DNA of 64,000 bases from Cinclus cinclus (GCF_963662255.1 NC_085047.1:13384347-13448346), one strand, 5' to 3'; counted from the stretch's first letter, positions 12,771-24,868 are shown. Program-made: numbers and translations. The notes: generated by a model not told the origin, from the letters alone.

Positions 12771-14860
12771 AAACAAGAAGCATTTTAAAAGTTAGACAAC
12801 TAAGTCAGGTATAAACTAAACATTCCCAAAAAAATTTCTAAGAACTGATTCTTCCACATTACATTGAATTTTTATGATTTATAATTTTTGTTTTCAACTA
12901 GGAAAATAAAAAGGTATATAATGTATAAATATATTTTTATTTTAGAGCACAAAATATAGCTACTATTTTGAGTTTCTTTGGTGCATACTGGGAAACTGTA
13001 AAAAACCCCAAATATTTAAAATAGCTTCTGTAATAGAGCTATAATAAGAAGAACAATAACAATACCAATAATAATAGTTTAATTTAATTCAAGGCAACAC
13101 TCTGATAACAAAATTGTTTTTCAAAGTTGGTGGGAATGCTGTTTGTAGAGTGACATTAATATTTCATCCAGTCACAGAATTAAAACTTTTGTTGGTGTCA
13201 TAACATAGAAAGAAAAAAAAAACACACTGTTTTGAAATTATATATATATTAGGATATGATTTTTGAAATCAGTGAGGAGAGGCCTTAATCTGCTTTAATA
13301 GTTATTGGGATTAGTTTTTTTAGCTTTGGAGGGAGAAGTTAGGCAAGTACAAAATCAAAGAAATTTAAGAAAGAACAGAATTAAGCCACGGATGAACTTC
13401 AGAAAAACAATTGTATATGTTTTCATTAAGATTAAAGATAAACCATAACACAGATTTATAGAACAAGGCAGTCCAGTTTCTATCTGTTTTCAGAAGAGGT
13501 ACATGAAATCCTCAGGCAGGGGAGAAGGCTGATTACAGCCATGCTCCTCACCCCACCACTGGATTTGGCCACGTTCCTGTCAGAAATGTTGGAAAAGTGT
13601 TGACAATTTTAAGAAATCAGACTTACAAAACAGGAACCAGCAAGAACAAAAGGAAGTGGGAAAAAAAATTACTTGGTGCTGGTAGAACAGTAGTAAGGAT
13701 GGGGAGTGCTGGATATAAGGAAATCATCAGCTGTGAAGAGATGGAGAAATATGCAGCAGTCAAATACTTGTGTCTCAGATGTCTCACCCATACGAAGAGA
13801 ATTAAAAATGAAAAACAGAGTGTCCCATGCAACCATGGCAAATATACAAAGAGCAATATTGCAACTGTGAACATTTCCTTCGCTTGCCAGTGAAGATACT
13901 GTGTAGACATTTCTGTCACTGAGTCACTTAGAATGGGAACCTTGCCATTTCACAATGCTCCAAGGACACCGAAATTGCTGTTCACAGTGGAAGATGTATC
14001 TCTTCCTAGTAAAAACTTCTTTACACCGCATTAAGAAAAAAAATTCTAAAACTAAACCAGAAAAAAAACCCCTGAATTTCTTTCAAAATTTGGGTTAAAT
14101 TACCCTAATTCTTCGCATTCTATTTGGTGGTTGAGAAGGTACAGAGATTCAATGTGTTAGGTCTCTAAAGCTGACTATAGAATTTACTGGTATTATAACA
14201 ATTGAAATATATGAGCCTTTTAATAAACTGGAATTAAGTATCTACTTATATCTTCCTGACAATTCATACTGGTAAACAAAAATTACTGAAGGTTACAAAG
14301 GAATTCTCCAAATATGTGGGTGGATATAGGGACAAAGTAAGTTTTGGAAGATGTATCAGAAAGTATAATAAATATTTAAGTAGGAATACTGTTGTTTAAA
14401 AGAGGGAAAAAAACAAATTGATTTAAAACATCAACTTCCGACATTGCTGATGGGGCAAGGCATAGATGATACATCATTTCATTGCTGCACCATTATTTTT
14501 TGCAATTTATGTCATGGTTTTTAAATCTTTCTGAACAAAGGAAAATAACTTTGAAATACAATCTGTCTGTTTTTCTGCTTACCCGTCCATGTAAATATAT
14601 ACATTGAATTCTAACGTGATGTGTAAAAACATTGTGAGGATCATTTCTATAATAAAATGACCTATACAATAGACAATTAAGTCAATTGCTTCAGTAAATC
14701 GTTCCTTTTCTTTTGAAAAGAAAGTTTTTACTTTTCCATTTTAGAGTTCTAAACAAAGGTGAGATAAAGAATATGTATTTATTGACTTAGAATAACTTTC
14801 AGATTACATTTAAAGTGGTAAAGATATTATCATTAAAATTATTTAAGCATAAATATGCTG

Positions 14861-14899
14861 AATATTGCTGAAAAATATTGCTGAAAAATATTGCTGAAA
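14861..14899. repeat. 13-bp tandem repeat, three copies
   Basis: The unit AATATTGCTGAAA is repeated three times perfectly, with a further partial copy (ATATGCTG) just upstream at about 14853. Confidence 0.97.
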
Positions 14900-15972
14900 A
14901 CAATCTATAGTGTTTAGGGGATTTAGAAGAGAAAGAAGACCAAGATTATATTAGTAACCCAATTAAAATATTTCCATTATGATACATTATGTCATGGTTT
15001 GGTGTCTGTTACAACAGGATTCAAGTAATCTCTGGCCAGAATAATCTTGTTCTTATTTTGGCAACAGGCAGAGCAGTAGAGGGAAATGTCCCCGTGAGTG
15101 GAGCTGACTCAGGCATCACTGCAGGGCACGGAGGTGCCAGGGAAGCAATGCTGGTGTGCAAGACCCGTGGGCAAACACACCCAGTTCTACTCCCCTGGGG
15201 TTTACTCAGCATAGTCTCACAGCAGGAAATTGTCACCGGCCAATTTCTGAGCTAGTTTGGCATCTTCTTGAATTAGCTGGGTGCATGAGCCTTTACTGAG
15301 ATGCCTTTTTTCCCCCTAGATAATGATCAGATAAAAGTCCTCTTCTCTACAAGCCTCATCTGAGTCCACAGACTCCTGAGAATCACACTATCCAAAAGTA
15401 GCATTGCTGTCATGGGAATATAAACCAAGGCAAAACATTAAAATATTTTTTCTTGAGATTTGTAATGAAGAAAAATTAGCTAAAGATCAGCTGTTATAAA
15501 CCAAACACAGAAAACTAGATCAGGTGTGAAATATGTTGATTTTGAAGTATATGATTGCATTTTCAAGGTACAAGACTAAGCAAGATGAGGTCCTAACCCT
15601 AAAATCATTTGGTGATTTGCATATTTTTCCCTGTATTAAAATATTTAAGACTAAGTGTGTATAATTGTTTGCAGATTACATAGCTTGAATTAAGTTATTT
15701 TCCACTCTAATTCAGAAATTTACAAGAATAAATACTGGTTTGTCAGTCTGTTAAACCATTCAGTGATTCTGATTAGCACCACTGCTAATTAATTATACTT
15801 GAAATGTAGAAAAGACAATTTAAATCAATGTTCATGCTGAACATTGAAAATGTTTTCCTTAGGCTGCTTATTGATACTCTTAGTCATGCATATTATTTTC
15901 TATTTAATAATGCCACCTATTTTCTGTGAACTTACTGGAATTTTGGCAATGGGAAAACAATTTGCAGAAGAA

Positions 15973-16001
15973 GTGGGGGTGGGGGGGGGGGGAGGGGGGG
16001 G
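15973..16001 (+). repeat. Poly-G tract, potential G-quadruplex, near exon acceptor
   Basis: G-runs of 5, 12 and 8 separated by single T and A bases. It lies on the sense strand, about 173 nt before the transmembrane exon. Confidence 0.95.
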
Positions 16002-16174
16002 TTGAGTTGTGATTTTAATCAGGTACAATATTTCCTTAACCCTCAGGACTGTTTATTTCCAATAATTTCTGAATGGTTCATGCCTAAGCATTCTTTACTC
16101 TCCTGACCAACAGCTTAGAAAATTATATTTTAGGATTAATGTTATTAATAAGTCTTACTTTTCTTTCCTTGAAG

Positions 16175-16379
16175 ACACTCTTTTTAATGGTCTGGGACTT
16201 GGTGCTGTCATTGGCCTGGGAGTGGCAGCCCTTTTGTTAATCCTGGTTGTGACTGATGTTAGCTGCTTCTTTGTACGACAATGTGGATTGCTCATGTGCA
16301 TCACCAGGAGGATCTGTGGCAAAAAGAGTGGTTCAAGCGGAAAAAGTAAAGAACTGGAAGAAGGAAAAGCTGCTTACTT
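16175..16379 (+). CDS. NCAM2: NCAM2 exon: transmembrane helix and juxtamembrane tail
   Basis: NCAM2 is an immunoglobulin-superfamily homophilic adhesion molecule of neurons, best known in olfactory and vomeronasal axons. This exon starts after a pyrimidine-rich acceptor ending GAAG; its first two bases complete an Asp or Asn codon, so the incoming intron is phase 1. The next 67 codons read [16 protein letters not shown] and onward. A hydrophobic segment at about exon residues 5-26 is the single transmembrane helix. Cysteines follow at exon residues 30, 36, 41 and 47; the equivalent juxtamembrane cysteines of NCAM1 are palmitoylated, so palmitoylation here is inferred from the family. A basic [10 protein letters not shown] stretch and the acidic ELEEGKAAY motif lead to a phase-2 boundary (donor G|TGAGTA at 16380). 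The residues match NCAM2 rather than NCAM1, for example [12 protein letters not shown] and VRQCGLLMC. Exons encoding the extracellular Ig and Fn3 domains lie upstream of the window. Confidence 0.97.
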
Positions 16380-18686
16380 GTGAGTATTAATCATGTGTGT
16401 TGAAAACATCCTTAAAATAAAAAGTTGTCTGTCCGACTTATGTTAACTTTATGGCCATTTTGTGGTGTCTCAAAGGGAATTAATAAAATGCTTCTATTAC
16501 TTGGAAAAGTGTTGCTCTGAAGTGTGTAGAGTTGTTTATTGCCTTTAAAAGAAAAGTGGAGACACAAAAAAGGAATATACTGTAGTTCAGTTTAGGATGA
16601 CCCCTTTGTCCAGCTTGACACAAAGGAAATCAATTGTAATTCAGTCCTAGTTACAGACACAGATTTCGTTCATGAGAACAAGGTAATGGATCATTCTAAC
16701 TCCATTTTTCCAAATCCATCTTTGAGCTGCTAACACCCAAAAGCTCAGCCTGTGGCTGTGACAGTGCCAGTAAATCCAGGAGTGAAGGACATGGTATTAT
16801 AGAAAATCTGTGAGAGAGTTTTTCTTCTTAGGTATAGCACTTGATGGAAAATCTTGATTCTTGTCTGTAGACTTTAGGAATGAAAAGTCTTGTTGATAGT
16901 TTTTTTAAATAGGAGTGCTGACTTGGATGTGGGTGAAATGGTGGTGAGTGATTGTTTTTCATAGCAACAGTCAATGTTTGCTAAACATGAATGGGAAATA
17001 AACAATACTGATTCTCACAAATGCTTTTCTGTAGTGGCTACTCCATCACACAAATATCTATGAACTGATCATTGATGTGAAAATACAGTCTCTTAAATTA
17101 TTAGAGTGGATAGTGAGCTCTCTGGTAAAACAGTTCAAGTACTGATAACATAAAATAATCACACTTTAGAGATGAGACATTTACTGAGTGTTCCATAGGT
17201 AAATTGGAAAGAAGATTACTTATGGTCCTTCATTTTAAACATTTCCCTTTTTTCACTAGAAAAAAAAATCAAAATTTCCTCATCCTGTTCATCTGGTAGG
17301 CAACCTACACGTGCACTGTAATATTTGTGAGAATGTTGTCTGAGTCTGGTTTAAATAACATTTGCTATGTTCTTCTCCCAATAGTCAGGCCTTACAGTTC
17401 ATTGTCCTTCAGCTTCCTAGATCCCATCCATCTTCAGATGGATGTAGAGCACAGTAGATCTTGCAGCCCCCATTATTCATAGCTGAGCAGGGGTCTCCAT
17501 TGCCAGTAGAGGAGGTGTAAGTGTCTTTCTGGGGTTTAATTCTGGCTATTTGGTTTCAGGCTGCATCTTTCTTAGGTAATTTGAGTACACATCTTGGTTG
17601 GGTTCTTCTTAAAAGTGGTGCCATTTCTGAAACAACTCCATAGATCAAAACCAGCTGTGAGAGAACACAAGATTATTTATATCAAATAATGTTTCTAAAT
17701 AGAAGCAATGACATAAAATAGCCGTTTCTTAATTCTCCAGGTCTGACAGCGAGAGACTAGCAGTGTGTTTTCCATTGTGTAATGCCAGCTTGTCCAGATC
17801 AATAGAATCCAGATGTGAAGCTTCTGGCACTGACTCAGCTGTCCTTTCCTATTGGGCACAGCACTTCAGTTTATGATTTAGTTAGTTTCCCATTCAAGGA
17901 GTGACCAACTACAAATTGGTACCTCCCTGACCCTCCTGAACGGGAAGACCTTAGGGAGATAAAGTTGAAAGCAGTTTATACCTTGTTACCATGCCCTTAT
18001 AACCAAATGCCATTCCATGCTGTCCCAAAACCCGCTGCCATTGATGCATTATGACAATACTCACTGCTCCATCTGCCTTATAATTCATTGTCTAATTAGC
18101 ACATTATTTATGCCTTTATTTACTTGTGAGAGGCTAGCTAGTTATTACTAAAATGAGGTAAATCTGATGTAGAAACAGTTTTTTCTACCAGCAAAAGCAG
18201 AAAGGCTTAGATTTTTGCCACTCAGGGGCTCTTTGCATTAATGGCAGCTGAGGTTGTCACAATCTCGAGATAAAAGCACATTTTTGTGGTGTATATACTC
18301 ACATAATGGCTGGCCCTTTAACACTGCCAGAAAAGTTCAAGTATATAGGCATCAAGTCCTATCATTATTATACTAGGTTAGGGAAGTTTACATCTATTTC
18401 CATGAAGAAGCTGTCACCTTATTATTAGTCATAAACAAAATGCTCTTTTGAGCTGCTAATTCATAATGTTTACAGAGTTAGGGAAGTAACCATGGATACA
18501 GGATGCTTTGAAGACTTCAAGGAATTTGGAACATGCTGTTAAATGTGTCTTGGTGGTGTTAGTCACTGATAATTAGTTCTGCCTTTTCTTTGCCAACTTT
18601 TGAGAAAAGGGATCTTAGTCATTTGTTATGTGCAATGTATGTAGTAAATGTGATGATAAGAGACTAAAACTCTTAATAATTTTTAG
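16380..18686 (+). other. NCAM2: NCAM2 intron between transmembrane and middle tail exons
   Basis: Phase-2 intron of 2307 bp, starting GTGAGT and ending TTTTTAG. Its first 200 nt hold two AATAAA hexamers (16416-16421 and 16482-16487) with GT-rich downstream sequence. A block at about 17990-18140 with TAATTA-like and ATTATTTATG motifs looks like a conserved non-coding element. No repeat insertion was recognised. Confidence 0.9.
16416..16487 (+). terminator. Candidate intronic poly(A) signals after the transmembrane exon
   Basis: AATAAA occurs at 16416-16421, 36 nt past the donor, with GT-rich TTTTGTGGTGTCT at 16458-16470. A second AATAAA at 16482-16487 is followed by GT-rich AGTGTTGCTCTGAAGTGTG around 16507-16527. 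This is the textbook arrangement for cleavage and polyadenylation. Whether U1 binding at the strong donor suppresses it is unknown. Confidence 0.35.
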
Positions 18687-18806
18687 GAAAGATGGATCAA
18701 AAGAGCCAATAGTGGAAATGAGAACAGAAGATGAAAGAATTACCAACCATGAAGATGGGAGCCCAGTAAATGAGCCAAATGAGACAACTCCCCTCACAGA
18801 GCCAGA
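18687..18806 (+). CDS. NCAM2: NCAM2 exon: middle cytoplasmic tail
   Basis: The acceptor TTTTTAG precedes GAAAGATGG; the first G completes the Leu codon split from the previous exon (TT|G). The 120-nt exon reads [17 protein letters not shown], then [15 protein letters not shown] and TTPLTEPE, and ends with a split Glu codon (GA|G) at the donor [20 protein letters not shown] and [10 protein letters not shown] are hallmark stretches of NCAM cytoplasmic tails, shared in similar form by NCAM1. The tail acts at the inner face of the plasma membrane; in NCAM family members it contacts cytoskeletal and signalling partners. The exon length is a multiple of three (120 nt) and both flanking introns are phase 2, so skipping it would keep the frame and yield a tail lacking 40 residues. 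Whether skipping happens cannot be seen here. The acceptor has a poor pyrimidine tract (AATAATTTTTAG), making it the weakest of the three acceptors. Confidence 0.96.
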
Positions 18807-21800
18807 GTAAGTTGCCTGATATTCCCTGGAGTTTCACAGGAGCCAATCTTGGCTGTGTGGACAGACTAGACATCCCACAGGACGGTGAGGGATTTGCACA
18901 GCATCATGAGTGGTCTGCTGTGGCAGTGCAGTGTGTGAGTGCAGGGTTTGTTTGATTAGTTTGGTTTTTATAATAATCATTCTAAATCATGGCACTTCAC
19001 CAACACTGCCTGAGCACAGCAGTACAAGGATTTTTGAATTTGGTTGCACCTGATCTTTACCATCTACCCAGCAATTTTTAACTACCCTGTGGGAACAATC
19101 TCCTAACTCTCGTGAATGACCTTAAATTGAGTCTCATGCACATCTTCACGTGCATCCTGAAGATGGGGCACAGAGATACTGTGCTCCAGAAACCCAGCTC
19201 CTCACTGGAGTGGCCCCTTTCTACTTTCATACATTTAGCTGTGAACTTAGTTCAGTATTTAAGTCCACGTAGTGTAATTAGATTGATTGTGCTGTAGGGC
19301 AGCCTCTGCTCTGTTTCCTCATCCCCCCTTCGTGTGCCTGCAACCTTCTCTCAGAACAGAAACCACAGCAGTTTGCAGCCATGCTCGCAGGCTGTAGCTG
19401 CCTTCTGAATAATGGGACCAGCCTTGTGCGCAGGGATGGAATTAATGAAGAAATCTCTAAGCTTTCTTAACTTTGAGCCCAACACTTTCCATGTGTTGAG
19501 AAAATATCCTACCTCATGACGTCTTCAAGGTATCAAGACTATGAAGATGATGACCGAGTAAATATAGAAATTCACCTGTTGGTAATTTGATGAATTCATA
19601 GTTGTTCTTTAAAATGAGAGGGTGTTCTTACAAAAAGGTATTTTTCACTCCTGAAAATGCAAAGAAAATTCTTTTTTTTTGCCATTATGTAAAACTGTAA
19701 GATCCAGAATCTTTAATTTAAAAAAGATTTAAGAGAGATTTTTAAAGAGATTTAAAAGATTGCTACCAGCTGCCATTTTTATTTATAGAAACGGGGAGTT
19801 AAGTAGCTGCACATTAAGCTGTATAATTCTTTGAAGAAGCCATGCACAAAGAGTTTGAACTTGTGTTAATGAAATAATTATGCAATCTGTTGAGTGACTA
19901 CTGATATCTTCATATTAGAATTTATAATCAGGGGCACAGTGGAGAGCCCACAGTTGTGTAAAGAGTCAGGGGAATGTAGTTGTAAACATTGCACAGGTCC
20001 AGCAAGCCTTAGATATGTTAGTGGGGAAAGCACCAGGTCCATGTTTGTTCATGATTCGAGACTCTTTTTAGCACTAGAGCTTGCAAGTGATGTATCTTGC
20101 AGGAAGTGTGATACCAGGAAAGGTCCAGTTCACCTCTTTCTGCTTATCACAATCATTAGATCAGCTGACAGGAGTGAAACATGAGAAAGTTAATATCGAA
20201 GATATTCTATTATCTTAGGGGAGGGGGGAAAGAATCAGTCCCCACTGTCACGAGGGGGAAAAATAAAGGAAAAAAACACCAATAAAAACCCCTGAAAAAC
20301 TAACTCACAGAATCAACTGATAAGGATTTGATGGGCATTATGTTCTTGGAAAAATAGGACTGATAAGAGATAATAATGGTGAGTTTCCTTCTTGGTGGTT
20401 TCTTCCTTCATAACCAATGGCAAAAGATGTCAGCAGTCCAAGGCATAGCTGTACTGAAGTCAGCAAAAGATTTTGGACAGTGTCACTTGAGAAGCTAAAG
20501 ATTAAAAGAGAAGACGCACACTGGTACCAGGGGACTATGGAAAGATCTTTGACTCAGACACAGCTCATACCCAGTGAAACAGAGAAGCAATGCAAAACAG
20601 GAGTAGATGCACAAAGGAAAAATGCAGTAGAGTAGAAGTCAGTCTCTCAGTAGGAATAACACAAAAATACATTGTCAACAACAGCCTGAAAGACACCTGC
20701 TGGGCAGGGTGAGGATTACCAGCAGCAATCTTGGAGGAGAGAGCTTAGCTTGAAGGAAAGAAAATTTCAAGGACATTTCAGGCAGGCAGTGAAACAAGGT
20801 GGGATTCATTATGACTAATACTGGCTGTCTTAAAGGTATACAAGATAAGCCTTGAGGTTAAATTAGGTGAAATATTTTTAACAATTAATTTAATTATGTT
20901 GAATAATAGCAAATTACACTCAGAACTTCAATGCAATTTGAGAAGTTGTGGGAACTAATTAGTAAAGAGATTACTTCATCTTGCAACAATATTCTTTATT
21001 ATATTGTTCAGTATGTTATTTGGCAAACTATTTTTTACCTTATCTCAGACGGTCCTTGTCAAAGCCATGTTTGGAATCCACGTATGACAGATTAGCTCGA
21101 AGCATTTTGCCTGCAAGTCAACAAGTTTTAATCATGCTGGCAGGAAATCAGTTTAAGCTGTGCATTTCATATCACACTTTTGTAATATGATTAAAACACC
21201 ACCTGCAGAGCAGTACAATAATTATATTCTGACAGTAATGTGTTTTAGTACTGGTTGAGTTTTTCTTAGTATGGCTGCAGCTGGGTGAATTCCAGTATCA
21301 AAATGGCTAGGAGTCATTTTTCTACAAAATAAGAAAGTAAATATTTTAGTTTTGGATGGGTATTAGCAGACTATTGATCTTAGGCCACATGCAGTGCTAG
21401 AGGAAGTCAATATTGTTAATGATTGATAGCAACCAACATCTGATTAAAGTAAAAGAACTTTTTGTTGGGTGCTTGTTGGATTATTTAAAAAAATATTTTT
21501 ACTATAAAATGAATAAACTTTTGAAAGGATTTGCCTGCCGAGCTGAAAAATAAAAAAAAATTTCTAATAGATGTAGCTAAAGAGAAATTCAGTGTAGAAA
21601 ACTGGAATAATTAGAACACTTAAACTTGAATTATTTAATTGAAAGAGGAAAAATATTGAATCTATTAATAGAGATTAAATATCTATTTAAAACAAATGGA
21701 AAAATATTATGATATAAAAAAAATGTTGTCATAGGGAAGAAGAACAATGTCTAATGATAACTGCACTCAAGAATGGTGCGTGGACTGTGATGACGAAGGT

Positions 21801-23501
21801 TTTGATGCGTAAATTTTTTTGCTGTGTGTAGCTTTTGTTGAGTGGTTCTCTGTTTTCATGTAAAGCAAGGCTAATTTTATCTCACTGCTTGAGTGAACAT
21901 GGATTTCAATGATGTCTGGTATCCTTCAACAGGGTTCCAACAGATCTTCCTAATTCAAATATTTTTTAACATGGTCTTAATCCACTTAAACCAATTTATT
22001 TAAATTTCCTCAATCTGTCAGTTCCCCTGTTTTGACTTTGACTGAATATTTCCTTCTTTCCAGCACCATCTTTTGAGAAATCACTCTGCTTTTCTTAAAA
22101 TTATATTAAAATAGGTTTTGGGCTTTTTTTTAGCACTTGTATTAGTGCTTTGCCTAATCAGAGCTTTGACACACATGCCTGCTTACCAAAAATGTATGTC
22201 ATGAGCTGCTCTTCATCTGCCCCTGTGTTTTACCTTCTGTTAAAAATAGATATATGTTGATTCTGTTGTTTCCATTCTTTCAGGCATCTTGCTGTGGGCT
22301 GAAATCTGTTTCCTTTGGGTGTGCCATGAGAAACAGGCAATTAGTAGATACCTCCCTTTGTGCTGAGAGCCAGACATCTGATGATATATTATCCCATGTA
22401 TTTTGCTGTAGTAGAACAAGTTAATCTTTGATTTCCCTCGCATGCTGTGCTCATTGTTTAACCTTTGGATAAACAACATCTTTCTTAGTTCATTTCTGAC
22501 TACTTAAATTTTATATGACTGGGAATTCAGGTATTGTTTTGTTTTATTTGCTGTTATTAAACACTGTCTTGCAATAAGACATTCCTAAGAGATTCCTCGG
22601 ACAAGTTTTTAACGGTGTGTTGCATTTTGGGACATCAAAGAAATCAAAGCAGAAATTTCCTGAAACATTTAACAGCTATTATGAATAAAAAAGGCATACA
22701 CATGCTATTCCCTAGTTAAAAACCAGAGAGCAAGCCCAAACTGGAATCAAGATTAAGAGCTATTATGCCCAGGAGGCATTATTACAGGAACATCTCAGTA
22801 AACCATACATCTTTTTGACAGCTATATTTTTCGACAGCTAATTACTGGCAGAAGGGAATCAATGATTTTCAAGGCCTTTTTCAATGGGATCACATTCAAG
22901 AGGGTGGGGACTTTTTTTGCCAAATCTTCATAGTTTTTACTAAGTCTTAGAAGACCTGTAAGTTATTAATGAAGCTATATTGTATGATCCATGGAAATTA
23001 AACTGTAGAATTTTTTAGTAATAACTTCCATTATCTCCTTACACTATAAGAAATTCTTTACAAATGTCTTGGCATAATCTCCAATAATAGCTGTGTTGTT
23101 TTATATGCAATTGAATTTACATTTAGAATTGACATTAAAAATAGTTTAATTGAGATTTCAAAGTGACTGTAAGTGTTTCACATTATTCTAGGCATCAAAT
23201 ACCTCTATACTGTCTGGGGTCAAGTAATTTGATTTTTTTTTCTTTTGTCTTATTGGAGAACTGCATTTTGAAAAGCAATGTTCTTATAATATGATTTTTA
23301 TGGCTTTATAGAAATTGAAGGAGTTAATATGAATCAGTTTAAAAGCAAAGAACCTCAGTGTTCATAATAAAATAACTACACATTATTTTTAAGAAACTAT
23401 TGTTCTACACTATGACCTATATAGACAATACATATGTTACAGACTTAAATTACAGATTGTTTTGTTTTTGTGTCACCATGATTCCTCTTTTTCTCTGATA
23501 G
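18807..23501 (+). other. NCAM2: NCAM2 intron before the terminal exon
   Basis: Phase-2 intron of 4695 bp, starting GTAAGT and ending TCTGATAG. Mostly AT-rich. A G-rich, A-rich patch lies at 20218-20275 (GGGGAGGGGGG and later runs). I recognise no repeat family or RNA gene in it; short open frames at 19112-20635 show no recognisable protein. Confidence 0.9.
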
Positions 23502-23613
23502 GAAGCTGCCACTAAAGGAGGAAAATGGCAAAGAAGCTTTAAATCCAGAAACCATAGAAATCAAAGTTGGTAATGACATCATCCAGTCAAAAGAAGATGA
23601 TAGCAAAGCATAA
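23502..23613 (+). CDS. NCAM2: NCAM2 terminal coding exon: C-terminus and stop
   Basis: The acceptor TTTTTCTCTGATAG is strong; the first G completes Glu (GA|G). The exon then reads [16 protein letters not shown] and [20 protein letters not shown] and stops at TAA (23611-23613), directly followed by a second in-frame TAA. The C-terminal SKEDDSKA and TIEIK motifs are the expected end of NCAM2; the related NCAM1 ends in a similar ENESKA. There is no frameshift or premature stop in the 145 codons (stop included) read across the three exons from 16177, so the gene appears intact at this end. The acidic, lysine-rich C-terminus has no enzymatic domain; it is an adaptor and signalling tail inside the cell. 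The splice phases and residues leave little doubt about the assignment. Confidence 0.96.
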
Positions 23614-24207
23614 TAAGATAAACTACAGCTGTCTGGATAATGCATTTGGATTGAAGTAATCCTGTGACCAAAACTTTACAGCTGACCTTAATTTCTTGGG
23701 ATACTTAAGCTTGGAATAGTTAGTACACGTGTACATACAATGAAACAGTTCCTGTCTACAGTTCTTTTCTATATTTTTTTTTTTTGTTGTTAATGGTTTT
23801 CGTAAGTAGTTTTTCTGACACCAAGTCCCATGATATAAATTTGAAAAATCTGCAGGATTAGAACTGTAATTTATTATATGACAAAGTGTATCTATTTAGA
23901 AGAAAAATTCCAAACAACCATAAACAACACATTAGGCCTCTCCAGATCTTACAGTGGAAGCTACATAAATGAAATGCCATATGCTAATGTATGTATTTCC
24001 ATTAATAACAAAATGAAAATTTAGGTTGCCTTTAAAAAAAAAAAACGAGTAACTAAATCAGTCTTGGTATAGTGTTTAAGACCTTAGCTCTGGCTTACAC
24101 TCAGTAGTCATTCCAGCTGTGATTATCACTTGAAGCATTAGAAAAAAAACCACAAACTTTTCAATACAGAGCCAGGTCCCACTGCAGTTTCTCCTGGGTT
24201 CTTCAGT

Positions 24208-24242
24208 TAAAAAAAACAAACAACCAACCAAACAAAAAAAAT
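24208..24242. repeat. A-rich (AAAC/CAACC) tract
   Basis: Low-complexity A-rich stretch with AAACAAACAACCAACCAAAC inside the probable 3' UTR. Confidence 0.9.
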
Positions 24243-24848
24243 GGTATTCACAATATACAAACTCAAATAAATTTGGCTAAATATTTCACAACCGTCTATT
24301 GGCCTCATCCTAACTACATGAGTGACTCTGAAAGGCTCTAGGACTTTCAGTGCTTCAGGTTTATGTATGAAAGTTTTGAAAGTTATATGTGAACTAAAAT
24401 GCAGCCAAGGTGAAAAAGAAATCAGTTTTTTAATCATAATCTTCACCTTAAATGAAAACTTACAATATTTGTACCAACATATTTTTACATACAGGGTGTT
24501 TATTTTCATCTTAGCTCAAACCATTTAGCTAAGGGATAAAATTGTGATTTAGTGAAGTAAATACATTTTCTCCCCACATCAGTATATAAAATACTAAACT
24601 TGGCATTTTTGAAGCAGGACTTTTTCATTTGTAGTTTCATACCCTTTGTCTTAACAAGTACAATTCAAGAACAGATGGAAAAGGGGCTTTGTTTAAGCAG
24701 TTAAGATTTTTTTTTTTAATTATTAACTAATGCAGTCTTATATTCAACCAATTGTTTTGGTTTTTTTTCACGTCAATCTTTCTTTGAGATTTTTATTATT
24801 CTGATAATATTCCCCACCATGAAATTTGACAGATTTGTTTAATTCAAA

Positions 24849-24868
24849 ATTCATTCATAAGAATGAAT
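24849..24868. other. Perfect 8-bp stem hairpin in probable 3' UTR
   Basis: ATTCATTC, loop ATAA, GAATGAAT. A short AU-rich stem; a role in RNA regulation is only a possibility. Confidence 0.6.

Larger units (their letters stand above)
8656..16174 (+). other. NCAM2: NCAM2 intron (section up to the transmembrane exon)
   Basis: Non-coding. It contains an A-rich low-complexity tract (8789-8919), a CR1 3' end (11985-12172), a (TTTTG)n tract (12730-12770), a 13-bp tandem repeat (14861-14899), an unassigned GC-richer block (14990-15260) and a poly-G tract (15973-16001). It ends in the acceptor of the transmembrane exon. No GPI-anchor exon, which NCAM2/OCAM is known to use in mammals, could be recognised. 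Confidence 0.8.
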
